Origin: Bacteroidaceae bacterium
Lineage (GTDB): Bacteria > Bacteroidota > Bacteroidia > Bacteroidales > Bacteroidaceae
Length of the DNA stretch: 6,325 nucleotides
Direction: 5' to 3'
Assembly (NCBI GenBank): GCA_900772575.1
Contig: CAAHEN010000228.1
Coordinates: 1 to 6,325, forward strand
The position numbers and the translations under genes were made by a program. Below are positions 1-4,669 of this stretch, piece by piece (position 1 is the stretch's first letter; every line of letters starts with the position of its first letter). The notes beneath the pieces were generated by a model that made no database searches, was not told where the DNA came from, and worked only from the letters and a program-made list of their open reading frames with translations.

Positions 1-201
1 CGCTGCCGCCATATCCGCACCTCACCGCCCAGGCGGGATGCAGCGCTTCGCAGCGCACCTGCCACTCGCCCAACAGGCCACATCGCCCTGACCACAGGGG
101 CTGGGCGCCCGCCGGACAAGCTGAGAGCGCCACGTCGCACCGGGCAGAAAAACACGCGCCGCCACACGCTTCAAGGGGGCCAGACCGCGCCATCGGAAAA
201 G
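1..201. other. GC-rich stretch without a convincing gene
   Basis: All three minus-strand frames and two plus-strand frames are open for long distances here, which is expected from the high GC content and does not point to one coding frame. One minus frame runs from an ATG at 193 off the left edge (64 codons, Cys-rich). Its third codon positions are no richer in GC than its second positions, and no good promoter precedes it, so I do not call it a gene. A small hairpin (GCGCT/AGCGC, loop TCGC) lies at 43-56. The stretch could be the end of an intergenic region or the start of an unrecognised divergent gene. Confidence 0.4.
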
Positions 202-224
202 TTAAAGTGGTGATAATTAAAGTG
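202..224. repeat. 8-bp direct repeat upstream of the rlpA promoter
   Basis: TTAAAGTG occurs twice, at 202-209 and 217-224, 15 bases apart start to start, in an AT-rich patch inside GC-rich DNA. The second copy ends six bases before the -33 box of the rlpA promoter. Position and spacing would suit a binding site for an activator, but no regulator is identifiable, and the A/T-rich composition raises the chance of coincidence. Confidence 0.4.
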
Positions 225-230
225 ATTGTC

Positions 231-261
231 TTGTCCGCCTCGGCAGAAAGCCCTAACTTTG
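231..261 (+). promoter_or_regulatory. rlpA promoter (Bacteroidetes type)
   Basis: TTG at 231-233 and TAACTTTG at 254-261 are separated by 20 bases, matching the Bacteroidetes primary-sigma consensus (-33 TTTG, -7 TAnnTTTG). The purD promoter has the same boxes and the same spacing. Transcription would start near 265, giving rlpA an untranslated leader of about 160 nt. Confidence 0.75.
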
Positions 262-264
262 CGC

Positions 265-425
265 TTGGAAACCCACGGAAGACGCTCCCCGGCCAGCCAC
301 CTGAGGCTGGCGATTGCCGGTCGGCCGGAGCGCGTCAAAGAGGTGCAGCCAGAGTCTCGCCGGCATCATGCCAGCATCACGGGCTGCCAGCCGCAAGGCC
401 CTCAGTCCGTGACAAATCAAAAATA
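265..425 (+). promoter_or_regulatory. structured 5' leader of rlpA
   Basis: The leader is long and can form several stems. GACGC (281-285) pairs with GCGTC (332-336) and encloses a hairpin CCAGCC/GGCTGG (293-310). GGCA/TGCC forms at 362-372. TCACGG (377-382) pairs with CCGTGA (407-412) just before the A-rich ribosome entry region. A long, folded, apparently untranslated leader suggests RNA-level control (riboswitch, attenuator or protein-binding leader). I could not match it to a known riboswitch consensus; some short motifs resemble pieces of lysine or c-di-AMP riboswitches but the cores are missing. Stems are also easy to form by chance in sequence this GC-rich. Confidence 0.4.
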
Positions 426-1043
426 ATGAAAGTAAAACATTTCATCTTTACACTCATTAGCCTGTTCACCCTCTCAGGCCTCACCCACATCACAGCCCAA
501 ACCAAGAAAGCCGTCGGCGTAGCCACTTACTACGGCCACAAATTCCACGGCCGCCGCACGAGCGACGGCTCGACCTACCACCGCGACAGCCTGACCTGCG
601 CCCACCGCACCCTGCCTTTCGGCACCCTGCTCAAAGTGCGCAACACGAAAAACGGCCGTGAGGTCGTCGTCAAGGTGACCGACCGCGGCCCGTTCCGGCG
701 CGGCGGCATCGTAGACCTCTCCTTCGCCGCCGCCAAGGAGATCGGCATGGTCAGCTCCGGCGTTGTGCGCGTGGAAGTGGAGCCGGTGCCCGAAAGCGGA
801 CGGGCCCTTGCCAAGCGAGACAACAGCCAGCGCAACTACCTCCCCGAGCTGCAACTGCTTGACCCCGCCGACGGGCAATACTACACCATGACCGAGTGGG
901 TCAAGCGCGGCAAGGACGAACGCGCCAAGGCTAAGGCCGAGGCTGCCCGCCGCAACCGCACCAACTATCTCGCCAACAACAAGGCCAAGGCCCCGGCTTG
1001 GCATGTCATGGACAACAAGCTCACCGCCAAAGCTGGCAACTGA
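426..1043 (+). CDS. rlpA: secreted RlpA-like double-psi beta-barrel protein (septal ring lytic transglycosylase family)
   Basis: The product is 205 aa. Residues 1-25 form a Sec signal peptide (basic start, hydrophobic core, likely cut after HITA) with no lipobox cysteine, so it is probably a soluble secreted protein rather than a lipoprotein. Residues 31-119 are an RlpA-type double-psi beta-barrel: GVATYYG at 31-37, FHGRRTSDG at 40-48, CAHRTLPFGT at 58-67, NGREVVVKVTDRGPF at 76-90, IVDLS at 95-99. In this family the domain cleaves peptidoglycan glycan strands lacking stem peptides during cell separation. His60 and Asp86 match residues I recall as important in Pseudomonas RlpA, but the usual Glu of the GE-Y motif is Ser49 here, so activity is uncertain. 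There is no SPOR domain; residues 120-205 are a Lys/Ala/Arg-rich tail. I chose the ATG at 426 because the frame, though open further upstream, crosses the promoter and only from 426 begins with a signal peptide; AAATCAAAAATA precedes it. Confidence 0.85.
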   Translation: MKVKHFIFTLISLFTLSGLTHITAQTKKAVGVATYYGHKFHGRRTSDGSTYHRDSLTCAHRTLPFGTLLKVRNTKNGREVVVKVTDRGPFRRGGIVDLSFAAAKEIGMVSSGVVRVEVEPVPESGRALAKRDNSQRNYLPELQLLDPADGQYYTMTEWVKRGKDERAKAKAEAARRNRTNYLANNKAKAPAWHVMDNKLTAKAGN

Positions 1044-1120
1044 CCGTCTTCTTTCTATCATCGCTGTCCGGTAAAATGGCTATCTTCGCCACATGCCCAC
1101 AGGACATTCATTAAAAGGTT

Positions 1121-1164
1121 TTCAGGCTGTAATGCACCTATAATGAGGGGTATTACAGCCTGAA
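1121..1164. repeat. 13-bp perfect inverted repeat (hairpin)
   Basis: TTCAGGCTGTAAT (1121-1133) is the exact reverse complement of ATTACAGCCTGAA (1152-1164), separated by 18 bases, and two inner pairs (G-T, C-G) can extend it. It lies 78 bases after the rlpA stop codon and could stop transcripts or protect 3' ends from either side. Neither flank has a long T-run, so it is not a textbook intrinsic terminator. It may instead be part of a repeated palindromic element. Confidence 0.75.
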
Positions 1165-1284
1165 TTGCGTTTGGGGCCCACACATACATAGACCTTCCTT
1201 GCGGTTGACGAACCGGGGACGCCCGAGGTCGCCTGACGGCCCCATAATATAGCACCGCACCATCCGCCGCTTCACCTTTTTGCA

Positions 1285-1315
1285 CCGATTGCCGAATCGG
1301 CACCTTAACCTTTTT
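1285..1315 (+). terminator. weak hairpin with T-rich tail, possible rlpA terminator
   Basis: CCGATT (1285-1290) pairs with AATCGG (1295-1300) around a GCCG loop. CACCTTAACC and then five T residues (1311-1315) follow. The T-run starts ten bases after the stem, which is too far for an efficient intrinsic terminator, and it lies about 240 bases from rlpA. The stem may equally be one helix of the larger structured element. Confidence 0.25.
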
Positions 1316-1344
1316 AACTTTCTCCCGGATTTGAACTGTTAAAA

Positions 1345-1436
1345 CGGGAGCTTGACGAAACTTCCCCGGGCCAAATCTGAATTAGCTCGGAGCAAATTTT
1401 TCCGGGCCCTAGGGAAGTTTCGCTAAAAACCGGAGC
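1345..1436 (+). repeat. three degenerate direct repeats at 42-43 bp spacing
   Basis: CGGGAGC (1345-1351), TCGGAGC (1387-1393) and CCGGAGC (1430-1436) start 42 and 43 bases apart. Each is preceded by an A-rich or TTAG-type stretch. The first two are followed at similar distance by TTCCCCGGGCC and TTTCCGGGCC, and the last two share GGAGCAA..TTTT. This may be an old tandem duplication that now folds into the inverted repeat at 1356-1422. Confidence 0.35.
1356..1422. repeat. long inverted repeat, 11 + 5 base pairs
   Basis: CGAAACTTCCC (1356-1366) pairs perfectly with GGGAAGTTTCG (1412-1422). After a short mismatch, GGGCC (1368-1372) pairs with GGCCC (1405-1409). The loop is about 32 bases. No T-run follows on either strand, so it is not a simple terminator. 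As RNA it would form a stable stem in either orientation. Confidence 0.65.
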
Positions 1437-1442
1437 AATTTT

Positions 1443-1457
1443 CGCCATATGGTGGCG
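1443..1457. repeat. short hairpin CGCCA/TGGCG
   Basis: CGCCA (1443-1447) pairs with TGGCG (1453-1457) around TATGG. GGCG (1454-1457) can alternatively pair with CGCC at 1465-1468. It belongs to the cluster of small stems in the non-coding region. Confidence 0.4.
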
Positions 1458-1478
1458 ATATCAGCCGCCACAGGGCAT

Positions 1479-1510
1479 AAAAAACGGTCATCCGCGTGGG
1501 ATAGCCGTTT
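1479..1510 (-). terminator. intrinsic terminator on the minus strand
   Basis: Read on the minus strand, AAACGGCTATCC (1510-1499) pairs with GGATGACCGTTT (1493-1482) over 12 positions with one wobble and one mismatch, around a five-base loop. It runs straight into six T residues (1484-1479). It lies about 165 bases after the ATPase stop codon and is the best intrinsic terminator for that gene. A minus-strand promoter motif sits directly upstream of it (1520-1550). Confidence 0.6.
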
Positions 1511-1519
1511 CCTCTGGTA

Positions 1520-1550
1520 CAAAGATACGGTTTCCGGGCGCCAAAAGCAA
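1520..1550 (-). promoter_or_regulatory. minus-strand promoter inside the non-coding region
   Basis: On the minus strand TTG (1550-1548), a 20-base spacer and TATCTTTG (1527-1520) match the Bacteroidetes consensus exactly. Transcription would start near 1516 and run toward 1058, through the terminator hairpin within the first few bases and then through the other stems. No recognisable gene lies downstream, so the product is probably an RNA. Confidence 0.55.
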
Positions 1551-1569
1551 GCAGTGTTAAACTCGAATC

Positions 1570-1600
1570 TTGGACCGGCAGGGGAGCCACGCTAACTTTG
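1570..1600 (+). promoter_or_regulatory. plus-strand promoter with no recognisable gene downstream
   Basis: TTG (1570-1572) and TAACTTTG (1593-1600) are 20 bases apart, the same boxes and spacing as in front of rlpA and purD. Transcription would start near 1604 and cross the 3' end of the ATPase gene on the opposite strand. The only downstream frame from an ATG is 36 codons (1617-1727), and its 3' half is antisense to the ATPase gene. The promoter may make an antisense or small RNA, or be left over from a displaced gene. Confidence 0.5.
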
Positions 1601-1660
1601 GACATTAGCTTTTCGTATGCTTTTCGCCTTTAGCAGAGCTTGCATCCGGCGTCCGAAAGC

Positions 1661-1676
1661 AGCATCTTTGGATGCT
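1661..1676. repeat. hairpin overlapping the ATPase stop codon
   Basis: AGCATC (1661-1666) pairs with GATGCT (1671-1676) around TTTG. The ATPase stop codon TAG (1677-1675, minus) is partly inside the stem. On the minus strand it is followed by GCTTTC, a poor T-run, so it is at most a weak terminator or 3'-end stabiliser. Confidence 0.35.
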
Positions 1677-3021
1677 AGAGAAACATGGTCATATAGACCG
1701 GAATATAGTCAACGCCACCCTCACGCTTAAGATCCTTGGTATAGACGACATACCTGTTCTGAATGCGGTCAGAGTATTTGGCGCAGAACACATCCAATGA
1801 TTTGTGTGACTTATAGCCAGACGATTTCACCTCTATGGGCGAGACCTTGTGCCTGTCAGCAATCACGAAATCCACCTCGTAGAATTTTTTCCCGTCTGCA
1901 TAAGGAATCGTGTGGTAAAAGAGGCACTTGCCGCTGGCCTTGAGCATTTGGGCAACGACATTCTCATACACATAGCCAAGGTTCGTGCTCAGTTTGTCGC
2001 TGAGCAATTTGTTGTATATCACATTGTCCGTTATGTCTGCGTCCTTGAAGGCTAGCGTCACAAACAGTCCTGTATCTGAAGCGTACATTTTGAAACACTC
2101 CTCGTTTTTCGTCAAAGCCAGTCCCGCGTTGGGGTCATCGGCATGGAAAGCCACATTCGTCGTCATGGAGTCTTCCATATCCTTGATGATGCCCGACACC
2201 CTCTCGATCCTTTCGTTTGGAATAGCCTTGCCCACCTGATAGCGCTGGCTGTTTTTACTCAGCTGAGCCGGAATATTCTCATACAGGGCTTTGGCCCTGC
2301 CGGAATCATCGACTTTCCCGAAGTCCTCCTCATAAAGCGCTATGATGTCGCGCTTCACCATGTCCACAGCCATGAAATTGTTGGTCTTGATGTAGGCAGA
2401 CACGGCCTGCGGCATTCCCCCCACCAACATATACAGCCGAAAGTCGCGCATCAGTTTGCGATGGACGGCATCGCCCAGTGGCAGTCTGCGCTCGAACGCC
2501 GAGCGCAGCAAGGGGATTGTAGCCGTATCTCCCAGCGCCCACCGGAACTCCTCATAGTCCATTGGGTACATGCTCACCTTCGTCTCCTCGCTGGGAATGA
2601 TGATATCGCGGCTCTTTGAGCGAACAGATATGAGCGATCCGGTTTCGATATAATCGTACCGGTGGTCACTGACCAGATGCTTTATGGCCTGCCTGGCAAG
2701 TGGCTGGAGCTGCACCTCGTCAAATATAATGACAGACTGCCTCTCATGAAGCTGAACCTGATAGATGAACTGTAGTCTGAGAAAGAGAAAGTCCAGATCT
2801 GAAAGGTCATTGAATAGGTCACTGACCTCCTTTGAAACCCGCGAGAAGTCTATCAGGATGTACGACTTGTATTCGTTGCGGGCAAACTCCTCCGCAATAG
2901 TCGATTTCCCGATACGACGCGCCCCTTGTATCAACAGGGCAGTATCACCATGCCGCTCCGCTTTCCAACGGCACATGGTGTCATACATTTTTCTCTTGAA
3001 ATAGATCTTCCCTTCTTCCAT
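1675..3021 (-). CDS. AAA ATPase of the AAA_14/DUF4143 family
   Basis: The product is 448 aa from the ATG at 3021. In this numbering the N-terminal ATPase domain has Walker A GARRIGKST (33-41), Walker B VIIFDE (97-102) and the sensor-like ETGS (126-129). The C-terminal DUF4143 part has KMYASDTGLF (311-320) and an EVDFVI...PIEVKSS pair (382-387, 395-401) resembling a PD-(D/E)xK nuclease core. These proteins are common and often multicopy in Bacteroidetes; their role is unknown, with suggestions including DNA or toxin-antitoxin related functions. The frame is open to a TTG at 3102, but the promoter at 3071-3040 lies inside that extension. ATG 3033 would be almost leaderless, ATG 2988 is also possible, and 3021 is the compromise. 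It is oriented against both neighbours, and its GC and codon use (more AAA, ATA, TTT) are clearly lower than rlpA and purD, suggesting horizontal acquisition. It appears intact. Confidence 0.85.
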   Translation of the reverse strand: MEEGKIYFKRKMYDTMCRWKAERHGDTALLIQGARRIGKSTIAEEFARNEYKSYILIDFSRVSKEVSDLFNDLSDLDFLFLRLQFIYQVQLHERQSVIIFDEVQLQPLARQAIKHLVSDHRYDYIETGSLISVRSKSRDIIIPSEETKVSMYPMDYEEFRWALGDTATIPLLRSAFERRLPLGDAVHRKLMRDFRLYMLVGGMPQAVSAYIKTNNFMAVDMVKRDIIALYEEDFGKVDDSGRAKALYENIPAQLSKNSQRYQVGKAIPNERIERVSGIIKDMEDSMTTNVAFHADDPNAGLALTKNEECFKMYASDTGLFVTLAFKDADITDNVIYNKLLSDKLSTNLGYVYENVVAQMLKASGKCLFYHTIPYADGKKFYEVDFVIADRHKVSPIEVKSSGYKSHKSLDVFCAKYSDRIQNRYVVYTKDLKREGGVDYIPVYMTMFL

Positions 3022-3039
3022 ATAGACTGGCATTTCCGG

Positions 3040-3071
3040 CAAAGGTACGCCCAGCCGCCGTTTCCACCAAA
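3040..3071 (-). promoter_or_regulatory. ATPase gene promoter
   Basis: On the minus strand TTTG (3071-3068), a 20-base spacer and TACCTTTG (3047-3040) match the Bacteroidetes consensus. The -33 box is contributed by the last copy of the ACATTTGGTGG repeat. Transcription should start near 3036, only about three bases before the ATG at 3033 and about 15 before the ATG at 3021. Confidence 0.6.
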
Positions 3072-3141
3072 TGTTTTTCCGGGATTTGTCAGTATCCACC
3101 AAATGTTTTTACCATGTTTTGTCAATATCCACCAAATGTTT
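3064..3141. repeat. tandem repeat of 32/33 bp, two units plus a partial third
   Basis: CCACCAAATGTTT begins at 3064, 3096 and 3129 (plus strand), so the units are 32 and 33 bases long. The full units also share a TTTGTCA(A/G)TAT ending. On the minus strand each copy reads AAACATTTGGTGGA, and the copy nearest the ATPase gene supplies its -33 box. Spacers are not unique sequences and there are no cas genes, so it is not a CRISPR. It may be a repeated regulatory site or a slippage product. Confidence 0.8.
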
Positions 3142-3290
3142 CAGACGGCACAAGTCGTCTGGACGCTTGAACGGCCCTTGCAAGCCGCTCAACTTTAGCG
3201 CCGTGAATGCCAGATAGTGGCCCGGCGGCGGGAAGTGGCGGGAAGCAGGGCGAAAATCCGGACAGCGGGCAGGGATAAATCTGTCAGGCG
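3142..3290. other. intergenic stretch with a hairpin and a 10-bp tandem repeat
   Basis: CAGACG (3142-3147) pairs with CGTCTG (3156-3161) directly beside the tandem repeats, upstream of the ATPase promoter. GGCGGGAAG occurs at 3227-3235 and 3237-3245. CCGGACAGCG at 3258-3267 is the inverted copy of the ten bases at 1062-1071 on the other side of the ATPase region. I see no gene or promoter in it. Confidence 0.45.
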
Positions 3291-3322
3291 TTTGCTCCAC
3301 TGCCGCAAAGGTCGTAACTTTG
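3291..3322 (+). promoter_or_regulatory. purD operon promoter
   Basis: TTTG (3291-3294), a 20-base spacer and TAACTTTG (3315-3322) match the Bacteroidetes consensus perfectly. Transcription should start near 3326, leaving a leader of about 27 bases before the purD ATG. I see no PurR-like operator or riboswitch in this short space. Confidence 0.8.
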
Positions 3323-3352
3323 CATTCTGCAACCATTCAAAACATTTGAGCC

Positions 3353-4618
3353 ATGAAAATCCTTCTCTTGGGCAGTGGCGGCCGCGAGCACGCCCTGGCT
3401 TGGAAAATAGCCCAGAGCCCACGCACGTCTGCCCTCTTCATCGCCCCCGGCAACGCCGGTACAGCCGAAGTCGGGCAGAACGTCCCGCTCCGGGCCGACG
3501 ACTTCGACGGCATCGCCGCCTTCGTGCTGGAAAACGGCATCGACATGCTGGTCGTCGGTCCTGAGGATCCGCTGGTCAAGGGCATCTACGACTATTTCCG
3601 CGACGACGCGCGCCTCCGCCATGTGGCCGTCATCGGTCCGTCAAAATCCGGCGCCGTGCTCGAAGGCTCCAAGGACTTTGCCAAGGGATTCATGGCCCGT
3701 CACGGCATACCCACCGCCGCCTATGCCACCTTCGACGGCCACCACGTCGAGGAGGGCTGCCGCTTCCTGGAGACCCTGCGCCCGCCCTATGTGCTCAAGG
3801 CCGACGGCCTCTGCGCCGGCAAGGGCGTGCTCATCGTCCCGACGCTCGACGAGGCCAAGCGCGAGTTGCGCGACATGCTCGGCGGCATGTTCGGCAACGC
3901 CTCTTCCCGCGTGGTCATCGAGGAGTTCCTGAGCGGCGTGGAGTGCTCTGTCTTCGTCCTGACCGACGGCCGCCACTACCGCATACTGCCCGAGGCCAAG
4001 GACTACAAGCGCATCGGCGAAGGCGACACTGGCCTCAACACCGGCGGCATGGGTTCCGTGTCGCCAGTGCCCTTCGCGGACGAGGCCTGGATGGGCCGCG
4101 TGGAGCGCGAGATCATCCGCCCGACAGTCGAAGGACTGGCCGCCGAGGGCATCGACTACAAGGGCTTCATCTTCTTCGGCCTCATCAACTGTGACGGCAA
4201 CCCGAAGGTCATCGAGTACAACTGCCGCATGGGCGACCCCGAGACCGAGACCGTCATGCTCCGTCTCAAGAGTGACCTCGTAGATCTCTTCGAAGGCGTC
4301 GCCGCCGGCGACCTCGACACACGCCCCGTTGAGACCGACCCCCGTACCGCCGTCTGCGTCATGTGCGTGTCGGGCGGTTATCCGCAGGCCTACGGCAAGG
4401 GCTTCCCCATCAGTGGCGCCAAGGTCGATGGCAGCGTCGTTTTCCACGCCGGCACCGCCCTCAAGGATGGCCGGCTCGTCACCGCCGGAGGCCGCGTCAT
4501 CGCCGTCAGCTCCTATGGCGACACCCGCGCCGAAGCCCTCGCCAAGGCGATGGCCGGCGCCGCGCAGATCGACTTTGAGAAGAAATACTTCCGCACCGAC
4601 ATCGGCGCCGACTTGTAA
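3353..4618 (+). CDS. purD: phosphoribosylamine-glycine ligase (GAR synthetase)
   Basis: The 421-aa product has the full length of bacterial PurD (EC 6.3.4.13). This cytoplasmic enzyme joins 5-phosphoribosylamine and glycine with ATP to make glycinamide ribonucleotide, the second step of de novo purine synthesis. Visible landmarks in order: N-terminal GSGGREHALAWK (7-18), PGNAGT (32-37), VVGPEDPLVKG (67-77), the ATP-grasp lysine region KADGLCAGKGV (149-159), EEFLSGVECSVF (190-201), the phosphate/ATP loop PEAKDYKRIGEGDTGLNTGG (213-232) and the metal-binding VIEYNCRMGDPETE (286-299). All key family motifs seem present. The start follows the promoter by a short leader, with AACATTTGAGCC before the ATG. 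It is first in a four-gene plus-strand cluster; the next gene begins 51 bases after its stop with no terminator between. Confidence 0.97.
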   Translation: MKILLLGSGGREHALAWKIAQSPRTSALFIAPGNAGTAEVGQNVPLRADDFDGIAAFVLENGIDMLVVGPEDPLVKGIYDYFRDDARLRHVAVIGPSKSGAVLEGSKDFAKGFMARHGIPTAAYATFDGHHVEEGCRFLETLRPPYVLKADGLCAGKGVLIVPTLDEAKRELRDMLGGMFGNASSRVVIEEFLSGVECSVFVLTDGRHYRILPEAKDYKRIGEGDTGLNTGGMGSVSPVPFADEAWMGRVEREIIRPTVEGLAAEGIDYKGFIFFGLINCDGNPKVIEYNCRMGDPETETVMLRLKSDLVDLFEGVAAGDLDTRPVETDPRTAVCVMCVSGGYPQAYGKGFPISGAKVDGSVVFHAGTALKDGRLVTAGGRVIAVSSYGDTRAEALAKAMAGAAQIDFEKKYFRTDIGADL

Positions 4619-4669
4619 CCCCCACGACGCGGTGCCAGCGCGACACGGCACCGGCACCAAGCACAGCAC

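Larger units (their letters stand above)
1044..1674. other. 630-base non-coding region, candidate structured intergenic element
   Basis: No convincing gene lies between rlpA and the ATPase gene. The region is lower in GC than rlpA and rich in inverted repeats (listed separately), with two back-to-back promoter motifs near its right end. Short minus-strand frames at 1058-1303 and 1423-1605 are open, but they run across the hairpins and start with GTG or TTG-type codons. The peptides they spell look familiar to me as recurrent annotated hypothetical fragments in Bacteroidales, which would fit a repeated non-coding element wrongly annotated as protein. That recollection cannot be verified here. 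Confidence 0.45.

Noticed and set aside
1..193. Partial minus-strand gene running off the left edge
   Set aside because: All minus frames are open here, codon-position GC does not favour it, no recognisable domain is present, and its upstream region lacks a proper -33 box.
337..412. Lysine or c-di-AMP riboswitch (AGAGGTGC, AGAGTC and GCCGCAAGG motifs)
   Set aside because: Only short fragments resemble the consensus; the conserved cores of both classes are not found in the right order.
207..425. N-terminal extension of RlpA to 207
   Set aside because: The frame happens to be open back to position 3, but it crosses the promoter, and a good signal peptide begins only at the ATG at 426.
226..426. 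A 66-codon frame whose TAA overlaps the rlpA ATG (TAATG), as a translationally coupled upstream gene
   Set aside because: Its only start is a TTG that lies upstream of the predicted transcription start, it spans the rlpA promoter, and its residue composition is that of translated GC-rich leader sequence.
1058..1303. 81-codon minus-strand ORF as a real gene
   Set aside because: It begins with GTG inside a hairpin, runs through a perfect inverted repeat, has no ribosome entry signal, and looks like a conserved non-coding repeat read in one frame.
1423..1605. 60-codon minus-strand ORF as a real gene
   Set aside because: It contains the minus-strand promoter and the terminator hairpin within its frame.
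1617..1727. 36-codon plus-strand ORF after the orphan promoter
   Set aside because: More than half of it is antisense to the ATPase 3' end, and it has no recognisable features; it is mentioned only as a possible product of that promoter.
3114..3128. Sigma-70 type TTGACA box on the minus strand in the repeat unit
   Set aside because: Bacteroidetes primary sigma factors do not use this box, only one unit has it, and no matching -10 box is seen.
3064..3141. Mini-CRISPR array
   Set aside because: The repeats are directly tandem with nearly identical interiors rather than unique spacers, and no cas gene is present.
3641..4669. 342-codon minus-strand ORF opposite purD
   Set aside because: It is a shadow frame produced by the strong GC bias of purD codons; the plus strand encodes a complete, well-conserved enzyme.
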